DNA of 59,445 nucleotides, from positions 1 through 59,445 of the forward strand of contig JAIXOF010000227.1 of assembly GCA_027486935.1 (NCBI GenBank), in the 5' to 3' direction. Both the position numbers and the translations under genes were made by a program. The stretch's first letter is position 1, and the number at the start of each line of letters is the position of its first letter. The notes under the pieces were generated by a model, which saw only the letters and a list, made by a program, of their open reading frames with translations, was not told where the DNA came from and did no database searches. This DNA comes from Cyanobium sp. C1_MAG_00004 (GTDB lineage: Bacteria; Cyanobacteriota; Cyanobacteriia; PCC-6307; Cyanobiaceae). Below are positions 8,281 through 16,922 of this stretch, in pieces.

Positions 8281-9357
8281 TCAGAACCGGTAGTTCACAC
8301 CAGCCTGCAGGATTTGACTAGCAGCTGTATAGACATTACCTCCAAATGAGAGACCAGGTCGATAGCGGACATAGGCGCGCATTTTGGAATTGATGAGATA
8401 TCCAAAGTCCAAAAGACCGCCAAGGTTCGTTTGCAATTCACGACTCGCCGTTTGGACAAACTGGGGGCCAACTTCGACGGCAAAGGTAAAGGGATACCAG
8501 GTTTCTGACAGGCCCACGTAAGCCCGGGTCTGCACCTCTCTCAACTGTCCATTGGGACGGAAAAACCAAGCAGGCTCTACACGTGCATAAAATCCCTTTT
8601 CAGGCAGGTTAATCAGCTCGATAACATCAGGCACGATGCGACTTCCAGCAAATGAATAAACAACGCCTGCCCTGACTGTGTTTTCTAAACGCGTCTCACC
8701 CAACACATCAGCGCCGGCTAGCCCACGCCAATTCACATAAATGTTAAGGTCATCGCCACGACCGGGTGACAAGGTCGCTGACACATCCATTCTTAAAGGG
8801 GTGTCGTCATTACCAGGCACGTTGTAAGTGTGCTGGAACAAGGGGCCGAGCTGGGCCGACCAACTGAGCAGGTTATCTGTGCTGCCCCTGATGTTGCCTG
8901 AGACACCAAATCCAACAAACGTGGCACCGGCAGCGGGACCAGTTCCCCAGGCGGCCCCAGTACGCGGGAAGTCCCAAGCTGTCGTTTGCTCAACAATGGC
9001 AAAAAAGCCGGGCTTGGTGACCACGCCGTAGATACTGGGCTTGCCTTTTTTCTTGGCTGTTTCCTCAACCTTGTCATGTGTGCCAGGCCGTTCCTGAATG
9101 GCAGGACTCGCAGCGTGGGCCAAAGTTGGCTCAAGGGATGACTGACTGTCGACCTTGTCCACCAGAATGGACGGGGCAGGAGCAGAGTTTTGCTCAGCAG
9201 GCTTTGCTTGAAGAGGAGCCCAAGGAGCAGAAGCGAGCGCAACACTGGTCGAAAGGCCCACGCTGCAGGCACGGTCAACCAAGGCCCCGGAAAGACGAGG
9301 CTGAACAGAAGCCTGAGTCATCCGGCTGATTACAGCTGCCAAACAATGGCCGTTCAT
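8281..9357 (-). CDS. Predicted outer-membrane beta-barrel protein
   Basis: I do not recognise a named family. The frame opens at a TTG at 9417, but ATG at 9357 or 9321 is more likely; the latter puts a signal-like stretch (SVGLSTSVALASAPWA) near the N-terminus. A Pro/Ala/Lys-rich linker (about residues 50-110) leads to GKPSIYGVV. The rest reads as alternating aromatic/hydrophobic beta strands such as FYARVEPAWFF, TRAYVGLSETWYPF and MRAYVRYRPGLSF, and it ends LQAGVNYRF. A C-terminal Phe after an alternating last strand is the usual Bam recognition signal. It converges on the autotransporter and lies downstream of the peptidase gene on the same strand. It may belong to the same envelope module, but nothing in the sequence shows its substrate. 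Confidence 0.6.
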   Translation of the reverse strand: MNGHCLAAVISRMTQASVQPRLSGALVDRACSVGLSTSVALASAPWAPLQAKPAEQNSAPAPSILVDKVDSQSSLEPTLAHAASPAIQERPGTHDKVEETAKKKGKPSIYGVVTKPGFFAIVEQTTAWDFPRTGAAWGTGPAAGATFVGFGVSGNIRGSTDNLLSWSAQLGPLFQHTYNVPGNDDTPLRMDVSATLSPGRGDDLNIYVNWRGLAGADVLGETRLENTVRAGVVYSFAGSRIVPDVIELINLPEKGFYARVEPAWFFRPNGQLREVQTRAYVGLSETWYPFTFAVEVGPQFVQTASRELQTNLGGLLDFGYLINSKMRAYVRYRPGLSFGGNVYTAASQILQAGVNYRF

Positions 9358-9502
9358 TGGCAAATTCGCTGTTCTGAATCGGAGGTTTTTATCAGGATTC
9401 AATTGACTTGGCAACATTCGGTCGCGACTTCAGAACGAAATACAATGATGCGTTTTATGCCAAATCCCTGGCCGTCCTCAAACCGCCATGGTGCCAGTCC
9501 GA

Positions 9503-10918
9503 TCAACGGGTCGCGAGGGTGGGTTGCGACACACCTTCAACACCAGCCATGGCCAGGGTGGTGAGGAAGCTGAGCTGCACACCTTTGTAGGCGTTGGTCG
9601 GATTCCAGGTTTCATCAACGGCATGGAATCCACCGGCGGTGCCGCCAAAGCCGAGCACCAACGTGGGAATACCAGCCGCGAGTGGTATCGCCCCATCAGT
9701 GCTGCCGACTCCCAAGCCACGGGGCGTCATGCCTAGTTGTTGCGCAGCTGCCATCCAAGCGAAAACAATCGGATGGTCTGCCGGGGTCATTCCACCAAGC
9801 CTGGAAGCAAATTCCCTGACTGACATCGACAGCGACTTGACGCCCCAACGCCGATTTTCTTCATCAACTGCCTGGCGAGCATAAACCTGAACCCGCCTGG
9901 CAATGGTCTCAACATTTTGCCTGGAAACAGAACGAGTCTCCAGCTGGATTGAGGCACTGGGAGCAATTTTGCTGACATAATCGCCCCCTTTTGCAGTACC
10001 TACGTTGAATGTTGTCAGAGGTTGCGCCGGAATCGACATATCAGCCATCTTGGCAATCAAACGGCCCATGGCATTCACGGCACTGGGGACCTTGCCATAG
10101 TCAATATAGGCGTGCCCTCCGGGCCCCTTAAAAGTGACTTCAAGACGCAACGTGGCATTTTGGGCAATCAATGCATAAGGCGCTTGCAGTGGCTCCAGAA
10201 TGACAACCCCGGCAATCGTGCTGTAATCCTTAAAGAATTTCCTAGCTCCACGCAAATCACCCGCAGCTTCCTCACCGACAGTGGCCACAAAATACAGATC
10301 ACCAGGGGTGGCAATCTTGGCTTGATTCATGGCACGCAGCCAGCTCAGCATGGAAGCCAAGGCTGCCGAGTCATCAGCCAATCCCGGACCAGACAAAACA
10401 CTCCCTTTTCTCTTGACCTCAACGTCGGTCTTGGCATCAAACACTGTGTCGAGGTGGGCCACAACGGCGATCGCAGGCCCCTTGCCTGTTCCTTTGCGCA
10501 AACCGATTACATTATTGATCGAATCGATGCGAACATCAGTTAATCCATTCGCTTTCAACAGGGCTGCAAACGCCTGGGCTCGCTTGGCTTCTTGAAACGT
10601 TGGAGCGGGAATCTCAGAGATCTGGATTGATTCCTTCACAAAGCGCGCTTCATCACCCTTGATCAGCTCCATAGCCTGTTGCACCTGAGGAGCCTTGACG
10701 AGCTCGTTGACCAAGGATGCAATCTCAGGTTTCACTTGCTGTGGCAGCGGTGCCGCCAAAACCAACTGCAACGGGGCCCCAGTCGACACAGAAGCGGGTG
10801 CAGAGCTCTGCGCAAGCAGATGGCCTTGGCCGTGATCAGCCGCGATAACACGCGCAAACCCTGCTCCGACAACCAGAAACGCAGCAACCGGAACACAACG
10901 CCGTAACAAAGCAATCAT
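9503..10918 (-). CDS. Secreted M20-family metallopeptidase (PepT-like)
   Basis: The 471-residue protein begins with a basic segment and a hydrophobic stretch (about residues 8-27), indicating export or membrane anchoring. Zinc-peptidase motifs are present in order: VVAHLDTVFD (metal-binding H-x-D), GPGLADDSAAL (bridging Asp), VGEEAAGD (catalytic and ligand Glu pair) and, near the C-terminus, GGFHAVDE (final His ligand). A dimerisation domain lies between them, with GGHAYIDYGK. The order matches peptidase T/M20 exopeptidases of about 400 residues; the extra length is the N-terminal export region and linker. The family removes N-terminal residues from short peptides or acts on acylated amino acids. 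It is followed on the same strand by the outer-membrane protein gene, with 145 bases before that gene's likely start. Periplasmic scavenging is an inference. Confidence 0.85.
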   Translation of the reverse strand: MIALLRRCVPVAAFLVVGAGFARVIAADHGQGHLLAQSSAPASVSTGAPLQLVLAAPLPQQVKPEIASLVNELVKAPQVQQAMELIKGDEARFVKESIQISEIPAPTFQEAKRAQAFAALLKANGLTDVRIDSINNVIGLRKGTGKGPAIAVVAHLDTVFDAKTDVEVKRKGSVLSGPGLADDSAALASMLSWLRAMNQAKIATPGDLYFVATVGEEAAGDLRGARKFFKDYSTIAGVVILEPLQAPYALIAQNATLRLEVTFKGPGGHAYIDYGKVPSAVNAMGRLIAKMADMSIPAQPLTTFNVGTAKGGDYVSKIAPSASIQLETRSVSRQNVETIARRVQVYARQAVDEENRRWGVKSLSMSVREFASRLGGMTPADHPIVFAWMAAAQQLGMTPRGLGVGSTDGAIPLAAGIPTLVLGFGGTAGGFHAVDETWNPTNAYKGVQLSFLTTLAMAGVEGVSQPTLATR

Positions 10919-11200
10919 CCCTTCGACACCGAACCCGCCGAGCCTGAATTAACCAACTCAGACAGGAATCGATTATTAACAACAATTTAAAATATGATTG
11001 CTTTTCATGTCAGTGATGGTGTCATCCATCTTGTCAATAAACACGGTGTCACCCGGCACAACATTGCCGATTCAGCCAGCAGCAGCGAAGACCAAGCAGC
11101 TCGGCTGGGGCCCGATGCCCAGAGCCGGTGGTTGGGCACTTCGTTGTGGGACGGCGATATGCCAGACCTGGGTAGCATCCGGTCTATCGCGAGCAGGGTC

Positions 11201-11398
11201 ATGACCGACCAACAACCCAGCACAACCGACGACGCTGCGCCCCACCCCCACGACTTCGACGTGCAAAAGGCATTGCATCAGCAGATCCGCAACGACCCTG
11301 ACTACGACGACTGGGAGTACGGCACCGAGCCCCTGCCCCACGAGGCCTGGGTTCAGGGCCAGGGTCAGGCCTCACCGTCCGAGGAACCAAACCGGTAG
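11201..11398 (+). CDS. Small acidic hypothetical protein
   Basis: The longer open frame begins at 10994, but the plausible gene starts at the ATG at 11201, preceded by GAGCAGGG as a ribosome site. It encodes 65 residues, MTDQQPSTT through ASPSEEPNR, rich in Asp, Gln and Pro, with a central segment DPDYDDWEYGTEPLPHE that looks like a conserved motif. There is no membrane segment or cysteine. The last 34 bases overlap the 3' end of the convergent MFS gene. Function unknown. The 280 bases before it hold nothing else that I can identify. Confidence 0.5.
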   Translation: MTDQQPSTTDDAAPHPHDFDVQKALHQQIRNDPDYDDWEYGTEPLPHEAWVQGQGQASPSEEPNR

Positions 11399-12711
11399 AG
11401 CACCTCGGGGGTTGAGGCCTGTTGGTCCTGATCGTCCTGAGCGCCAGCCCCAGAACCGGTGAGAACAGCCAGCAGGCGCCGGTGCTGCAACCGCTCGATC
11501 CAACGAACCAGCCCCAGGCTGAGCGCTGTTGCTGCCGCCAGGCTGAACCAGACCCCGGCGCCATGCCCCTGCCCGTCCAGCAGGCGGCCGGCGACCAGGG
11601 GGGCGACAAAGGCGCTCAGTGCAAAGCACTGGGAGAACAGGGCCATCGCCAGCCCCTGCCGGGCCGGCGGGCTCAGCTCGACCACCGCTTCGGTGGCTGT
11701 CGGCAAAAAGGCCGCCAGGCCGATCGCCAGCGGCAGTTGGGCGAGCCACACCAGCGCCGGCCCCGCCACGGCGCTGAAACCGCTGCAGCCCAGCAGCAGG
11801 GCACCACCGCTGAAACACAGCAGGCTGAGCCGCAGACCGAGCTGCACGGGCCGATCGGCCAGCCAGCGGCCCACGGGCCACTGGATCAACAGCAGCAGGA
11901 CCAGCTGGCTGCCGACCAACAAGGCGCCCAGCGCTTCGTTCATGGGGGGGCGCTGCAGGCTGCCCCGCACCAGATCGAGGGGCAGGGCGCTCTGCATCAG
12001 CGCCGGCACCGCCGTCGCCACCAGCGACACCAGCAGGATCGGCAGCAGCGGCCGCAACCAGAGGCCCAGGGCCAGGGGCTGGTGTTGGATCTTGGTGGCC
12101 CAGGGGCGCGCCGCCGCCGGGAATGGGGCCCGCAGCAGCAGCCACGCCATCAGAACCAGGCAGCCAAGGTCGACAGCGTAGACCGCCCGGATCGGCCCCA
12201 GCGCCGCCAGCAGGGCCCCGAGCAGGGCACCCGCGGCGATGCCCACCGCATCGGCCGTGCGGGCCAGGGCGTAACCGCGGGGCGAGCCAACGCTGCCGGC
12301 TGTGAGCGCAACGGCCAGTTCGATCGCGGGCCAGTACAACCCCATGGCCAGCCCCAGCAGCAGCTGGCCGCGTCCATAGGCCGCCATGGTGTCGGCCAGG
12401 CCCAGCTGCAGATCGCCGGCCACAGCGCAGGCCACCGCCAGCAGCACCGGCAGCGAGCAGCGGCAGCCGCGATCCAGCAGGGCACCGCTGACAAAGCGCC
12501 CGATGGTGCCGGTCACAGCAGCCAGGGCCACCCCAAGGGTGACGTTGCTGGCCGAGAAGTCAGCCCGGTGAAACACCAAGGGGGTCAGGTAGAGCACGCC
12601 GCCGGCGCCGATCGAGCCCACCAGACGCACCATGGCCACCCGGCGCAATGACGCGGGAAACTGGCTCCACCAGGACGCCTGAGTTGCGGCCAACGCCTGT
12701 GCCTGCTTCAC
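11365..12711 (-). CDS. Major facilitator superfamily transporter
   Basis: The 448-residue protein is dominated by hydrophobic helices, about 12 in number, separated by short charged loops. One such loop, GRFVSGALLDRGCR after the second helix, resembles the MFS loop 2-3 signature. A central cytoplasmic loop with KIQHQPLALG divides the two halves. The C-terminus is a short hydrophilic tail. The substrate cannot be read from sequence; the family moves sugars, drugs or metabolites by proton coupling. The annotated start overlaps the divergent hydrolase gene by 64 bases. An internal ATG at 12633 (MVRLVGS) would remove much of this overlap but would also remove a plausible cytoplasmic N-terminus. 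Confidence 0.85.
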   Translation of the reverse strand: MKQAQALAATQASWWSQFPASLRRVAMVRLVGSIGAGGVLYLTPLVFHRADFSASNVTLGVALAAVTGTIGRFVSGALLDRGCRCSLPVLLAVACAVAGDLQLGLADTMAAYGRGQLLLGLAMGLYWPAIELAVALTAGSVGSPRGYALARTADAVGIAAGALLGALLAALGPIRAVYAVDLGCLVLMAWLLLRAPFPAAARPWATKIQHQPLALGLWLRPLLPILLVSLVATAVPALMQSALPLDLVRGSLQRPPMNEALGALLVGSQLVLLLLIQWPVGRWLADRPVQLGLRLSLLCFSGGALLLGCSGFSAVAGPALVWLAQLPLAIGLAAFLPTATEAVVELSPPARQGLAMALFSQCFALSAFVAPLVAGRLLDGQGHGAGVWFSLAAATALSLGLVRWIERLQHRRLLAVLTGSGAGAQDDQDQQASTPEVLYRFGSSDGEA

Positions 12712-14348
12712 ACTTCCGCCATCGATTGCCTGGGGTTGTCGTCAGTCTGCTGCTGGCGCTGCTGCCGCTGCTGCGGCCCATGCCGCTGCAGGCCGCATCG
12801 GTGCTCGAGCTGCAGCTCGACGGGCTGGCCCTGCCGATCGACCTGAAACAGCTCCAGGAGTGGAGCCGGGCGCCTGAGCAGAGCCGCGGCGAACTGGCGA
12901 GCTGGCTCAGCCTGCTCGATGCCCGCAGCCGCCGCGATCTGGTGCAGCTGCTGCGGGCCCCGCTACTACGGGACCGCAGTTTTGGCCAGCAGCTGCTGGC
13001 CAGCTGGACCGGCGAACAGCTGCTGCAGGAACTGGCAGGACTGCTGGATACCGGAGAGCGCGGGCCGGATGCCCGGGCCCGCTCGGCCGAGCTGCTGCGG
13101 CGCACGGTGGGCGAGCTGCTCGGCAGGCGGGGCGAGTTCAACAGCCTGGATCTGCTGCTGGCCCTGCCTCCCGAGCGGGTCAGCCTGCAGCTCGACGGCG
13201 TGATCGAGCTGGCCCAGCAGTGGCGCGACCAGCTGCTGCTGCAACGCCAGGCCCTGCAGCAGCTAAGTGGCCTGGGCCTGCCCCTGCGCCGCTCGACCCC
13301 GCTGCTGCTGAGCCAGCAGACGGGCCCCGTCAACGGCCTGCCGCTCAGGTTGGCGGTTGCCCACCGCCCCGGTGGTCTGCCGCTCGAGCTGTGGCCCGCC
13401 ACCGGCCAACCCCAGGGCACCTGGGTGGTGCTGATGCCCGGGCTGGGGGGCAGCGCCGGCCAGCTCAGCTGGTTGGCGGCGGCGCTGTCGCGCTGGGGTT
13501 GGCCTGTGGTGGTGCTCGACCATCCCGGCAGCGACGCCTCGGCACTGCAGGCATCACTGGTGGGGCGCCGGCCGCCACCCGATGCCACCAGCCTGGGCGA
13601 CCGACTGGCCGATATCGAGGCGGTGCTGCAGGCGCAACGGCAGGGCAACCTGGCCAGCCTTGGCGCCCGGCCCGGGACGCCGGCCGTGCTGATCGGCCAT
13701 TCGCTGGGGGGGCTGACGGCGCTGCTGGCCGCAGGCCAGCAGCCCGAACCCGGCCTGGGGCGCCGCTGCCGCCAGGCCCTGAGCCGCCTGCCGCTGACCA
13801 ACCTGTCGCGGCTGCTGCAGTGCCAGTTGCCCAGGCAGGGGCCTGGTGCTGCCCCGGCCTCGGCTGCGCCGATTGCTGCGGTGGTGGCGTACAACGGCTT
13901 CGGCAGCCTGCTGTGGCCGGCGGGGTTGCGGGGGCTGCGCCAGCCGGTGATGCTGGTCGGCGGCAGCCTCGACCTGATCACACCCCCGCTCAGCGAGCAG
14001 CTGGCGGTGTTCGGCCAGCAACGGCAGGGGCGCAGCCGGCTGGTGGTGGTCGAAGGGGGCAGTCACTTTTCGCCGGTGCGCGTGGGTTCGGGTGAACAGG
14101 CCCTGTTCCAGCTGGGCGATGACCTGGTCGGGGTGGATCCCCGCAAGGTTCAGGCCCTGTTGCTGCAACTCACGGTCGAATTTCTGCAGAGCCTGGAGCA
14201 GCCGCTGCTGCTCTCACCCCAGATCAGGGAGCTGGACGCCGTGCGTGCCCATGTGCTGGACGGTCCCCTGGTCCGGCGCTGGAACGGCCGGATCAAAACT
14301 CCAGCCGCGGATCCAGCCAGGCCAGCAACACATCGACCGCCACCGTGA
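12648..14348 (+). CDS. DUF1400-type exported alpha/beta hydrolase
   Basis: A 566-residue protein with a signal-like hydrophobic stretch (VVVSLLLALLPLLRP, about residues 30-45) before a cleavage-like QAAS. An all-alpha Leu/Gln-rich domain of about 150 residues follows, beginning with VLELQLDGLALPIDLKQL, as in the cyanobacterial DUF1400 family. The second half is an alpha/beta hydrolase with the nucleophile elbow GHSLGG, a preceding oxyanion segment MPGLGGSAG, Asp in GGSLDLITPP and His in EGGSHFSPV. Family members resemble chlorophyllase-, lipase- or acetylhydrolase-like enzymes; the substrate is unknown. Upstream starts overlap the MFS gene; a TTG at 12725 just before the signal peptide is an alternative. 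The 3' end overlaps the convergent permease gene by 56 bases. Confidence 0.82.
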   Translation: MTRETGSTRTPELRPTPVPASHFRHRLPGVVVSLLLALLPLLRPMPLQAASVLELQLDGLALPIDLKQLQEWSRAPEQSRGELASWLSLLDARSRRDLVQLLRAPLLRDRSFGQQLLASWTGEQLLQELAGLLDTGERGPDARARSAELLRRTVGELLGRRGEFNSLDLLLALPPERVSLQLDGVIELAQQWRDQLLLQRQALQQLSGLGLPLRRSTPLLLSQQTGPVNGLPLRLAVAHRPGGLPLELWPATGQPQGTWVVLMPGLGGSAGQLSWLAAALSRWGWPVVVLDHPGSDASALQASLVGRRPPPDATSLGDRLADIEAVLQAQRQGNLASLGARPGTPAVLIGHSLGGLTALLAAGQQPEPGLGRRCRQALSRLPLTNLSRLLQCQLPRQGPGAAPASAAPIAAVVAYNGFGSLLWPAGLRGLRQPVMLVGGSLDLITPPLSEQLAVFGQQRQGRSRLVVVEGGSHFSPVRVGSGEQALFQLGDDLVGVDPRKVQALLLQLTVEFLQSLEQPLLLSPQIRELDAVRAHVLDGPLVRRWNGRIKTPAADPARPATHRPPP

Positions 14349-15324
14349 CCATCACCACCAGCGCCGCCACCACCACCACGATGCCCTGCACCAGGGGGTA
14401 GTCCCGCTGGGCGATGGCCTCCTGCAGCCGCGCCGCCACCCCCGGCCACGAAAACGTGACCTCGATCAACAGCGCCCCCCCGATCAACGAGGCCACGGTG
14501 ATGCCGGTGATCGTCAGCACCGGCAGCAGGGCATTGGGCAGGGCATGGCGCAGGATCAGGCGCCGTTCGCTCAGACCGCGGCTGCGGGCTGCCTCGACGT
14601 AATCCGAGTCCATGGCACGCCTGAGGTTGAGCCGCAGCGCATTGGCAAAGATGCCGCTCAGCAGCACCGCCAGGGTGCCCGCCGGCAGCAGCAGATGGCG
14701 CAGGCTGCCGAGCAGGTTCTGCCACTGCCCATGCAGCAGACCATCGCCCAGGCTGTCGAGCAGGTAGAAACCCGTGCCGCTCGGCGGCAGCAGGGTGGGG
14801 GGAAAACGCCCGCCCACCGGCAACCACCCCAGCCAAACGGCAAACACCAGCTGGGCCATCATCGCCAGCCAGAACGACGGCAGGGCATAGGTGCCGATGC
14901 CATAGAGCCGGGCCCCCAGATCCCACCGGCTTTCGGCGCGGGCAATGCCGCTGAAGCCCACCGCCAACCCGACCGCCGCTGCCAGCAGCAGGGCCACCAC
15001 CCCCAGCTCGAGGCTGGCGGGCAGGGTCTGACCGATCACGGCGCGCACCGGCTGCTGATTGGTGAGCGACGTTCCAAGGTCGCCCTGCAGCAACCCGACC
15101 AGGAAATGGCCGTACTGCTGCAACAACGGTTGATCGAGACCCAGCTGGGCCCGCAGGGCGGCCCGGGCCGCCTCCGGGGCACGGGTACCCAACAGGGCAT
15201 CGATCGGATCCCCCGGTGCCAGCCGCAGCAGCAGGAACACCAGGCTGGCCAGCAGCCACAGCATCACCGGCGCCAGGGCCAGCCTGGCCCCCACGTAACG
15301 CAACAGCCGGTTGGCCCGACTCAT
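14293..15324 (-). CDS. Peptide-type ABC transporter permease (DppB/OppB family)
   Basis: A 343-residue inner-membrane protein with an N-terminal helix, the DppB-like segment RLAPGDPIDALLG, and a binding-protein-dependent transport domain of about five helices. The coupling-loop EAA motif reads DYVEAARSRGLSERRLILRHALPN (quoted only in part: YVEAARSRGLS). It overlaps the substrate-binding protein gene by four bases (ATGA), so the two are coupled. No second permease and no ATPase gene is adjacent, so the complex must draw these from elsewhere. The substrate is probably peptides or a related small molecule, an inference from family only. Confidence 0.9.
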   Translation of the reverse strand: MSRANRLLRYVGARLALAPVMLWLLASLVFLLLRLAPGDPIDALLGTRAPEAARAALRAQLGLDQPLLQQYGHFLVGLLQGDLGTSLTNQQPVRAVIGQTLPASLELGVVALLLAAAVGLAVGFSGIARAESRWDLGARLYGIGTYALPSFWLAMMAQLVFAVWLGWLPVGGRFPPTLLPPSGTGFYLLDSLGDGLLHGQWQNLLGSLRHLLLPAGTLAVLLSGIFANALRLNLRRAMDSDYVEAARSRGLSERRLILRHALPNALLPVLTITGITVASLIGGALLIEVTFSWPGVAARLQEAIAQRDYPLVQGIVVVVAALVVMVTVAVDVLLAWLDPRLEF

Positions 15325-16922
15325 GGCCGCCGCAGCTCCTGCAGCAGCACCCGGCCTGAGCCATCAAACCGCGGCTGATCCAGATCAGCACGCACCCAGA
15401 TGCGCGGTTGCACCTGCCACAACGGCAGGTAGGGGCTGGCCGCTGCGGTCTGGCGTTGAATGCGGCGCAGCAACGCCAGCCGCGGGGCGCCGCTGAGGCT
15501 GGCACTGCGCCTCAGCTCAGCCTCCAGCCCCGGCCGGGTCCAGAAGCTGCCACTGGCGGCACTGGCACCCTGCAGACAGCGGTTTCCGCTGGCCTTGTCG
15601 CATCCCAACACGGGCATCAGATAGTTGTCGGCATCGGGGAAGTCCCCCATCCAGTCGAGCACGATCAACTGAAATGCCCCATCGCCCAGCTGGCGGTAGG
15701 CCGTGGTCGATTCCATCCCCTGCACAGCCAGGGTCACGCAATCACCCAGATCCCGCTGCAGCAGGGCCTGCCAGGTGAGGGCAAACAGACGGTCGCTGGG
15801 AATGTTGGAGCGGAAGGTGAGCTCCAGGGGCAGCTGGCGGCCGGCGCAGTAGCCAGCCTGGCGGTACAGGCGACGCGCTTGCTGGGGGTTGTAGGCCGGC
15901 CAGGGCTCGGGGGTGCCGGCGGGTAACACCGGCGGCACCAACCCGCGCAGGGGCAGATTCAGACCCTGGCTGACCCGCTCCACCAGACGGCGGCGATCCA
16001 GGCTCAGGGCCAGGGCCCGGCGCAGTCGCACATCGTTGAGCGGTGGCTGGTCGGTGAGCAGGGTCAGATAGCCGATCTCCAGAGCTGGACCGGTGGCCTG
16101 ACGCAACAGTCCGCGGCGGGCCTGCTGGGCCAGGGCGGCCTGGTGATCCAGCTCCAGACTGGTCGACAGCAGCCCATCGACCTCGCCGCTCTGCAGGGCG
16201 CCGAACAGCGCGGTCGAATTGGAGAGGGCCACCAGATCCAGGCCCCGATTGGCCGGTGGGCGGCCCCAATAGCCGGCAAACGGCTCCAGGCGTTGCTGCT
16301 GGGGCGTAAAAAAGCTGAGCCGGTAGGGCCCGGTGCCGATGAAGCGGTCGCTCAGCTGGCGGCGGGCATGATTGCGATAGGCCGTTGGTGACAGCGGCGT
16401 CAGGTTGATCGCGCTGAGCAGCTGGCTGACGGCACCAAAGGGTCGCCTGAGCCGCAGCTCGATGCTGTGGCTGCCAGTGGCCCGCACCGACACCACCCGA
16501 TCGCCAATCAGGTAGCTGAGCTTGCCGATCGCCAGAAACCGCTCCAGGGTGAACACCATGGCCGCCGCATTAAACGGCGTGCCGTCGTGAAAGCGCACGC
16601 CGCGGCGCAGGCTCACCTGGATGCGCAGGCCATCGGCACTGATGCGGGGCAGGCCGGTGGCCAGGCGGGGTTCGATGCGGCCGTCCGTGCCGATCGCATA
16701 CAGCGGATCGCCGATGGCGCTCAGCAATTGCATCGCACCAACGGTGTAGGCCCCGGCCGGATCCACCGTGTCGATGCGATTGCGGCTGGCAACGATCAGG
16801 CGGGCTGGGTCGCGCCGCGGCTGGCAGGCCCCGAGGAACGGGAGCACCAGCAGGGCGACGGCGGCCCCAGCCAGGGCCTGGGCAGAGCGCTGACCTCGAC
16901 CAGCCAAGCGGCCCACGCTCAA
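15321..16922 (-). CDS. ABC transporter substrate-binding lipoprotein (family 5)
   Basis: The 533-residue protein carries a lipoprotein signal: hydrophobic LVLPFLGAC with Cys at about residue 33, so it is likely lipid-anchored outside the inner membrane. The rest matches the SBP_bac_5 fold, with TVDPAGAYTVGAMQ near the start, RISADGLRIQVSLRRGVRFHDG and ALSLDRRRLVERV in the hinge region. It lies directly upstream of, and overlaps by four bases, the DppB-type permease, and it overlaps homoserine dehydrogenase upstream by four bases. Family members bind di- or oligopeptides, nickel or sugars; the ligand is unknown here. Confidence 0.9.
   Translation of the reverse strand: MSVGRLAGRGQRSAQALAGAAVALLVLPFLGACQPRRDPARLIVASRNRIDTVDPAGAYTVGAMQLLSAIGDPLYAIGTDGRIEPRLATGLPRISADGLRIQVSLRRGVRFHDGTPFNAAAMVFTLERFLAIGKLSYLIGDRVVSVRATGSHSIELRLRRPFGAVSQLLSAINLTPLSPTAYRNHARRQLSDRFIGTGPYRLSFFTPQQQRLEPFAGYWGRPPANRGLDLVALSNSTALFGALQSGEVDGLLSTSLELDHQAALAQQARRGLLRQATGPALEIGYLTLLTDQPPLNDVRLRRALALSLDRRRLVERVSQGLNLPLRGLVPPVLPAGTPEPWPAYNPQQARRLYRQAGYCAGRQLPLELTFRSNIPSDRLFALTWQALLQRDLGDCVTLAVQGMESTTAYRQLGDGAFQLIVLDWMGDFPDADNYLMPVLGCDKASGNRCLQGASAASGSFWTRPGLEAELRRSASLSGAPRLALLRRIQRQTAAASPYLPLWQVQPRIWVRADLDQPRFDGSGRVLLQELRRP

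Noticed and set aside
11422-12651. Plus-strand 409-codon frame opposite the MFS gene
   Set aside because: Gln/Pro/Arg low-complexity product typical of GC-rich antisense frames; the minus strand has a clear membrane transporter.
12560-13981. Minus-strand 473-codon frame opposite the DUF1400 hydrolase
   Set aside because: Ser/Arg/Pro-rich shadow without a domain; the plus strand has the hydrolase motifs.
14092-15378. Plus-strand 428-codon frame opposite the DppB-type permease
   Set aside because: Gln/His/Arg repeat-like shadow; the permease on the minus strand is clear.
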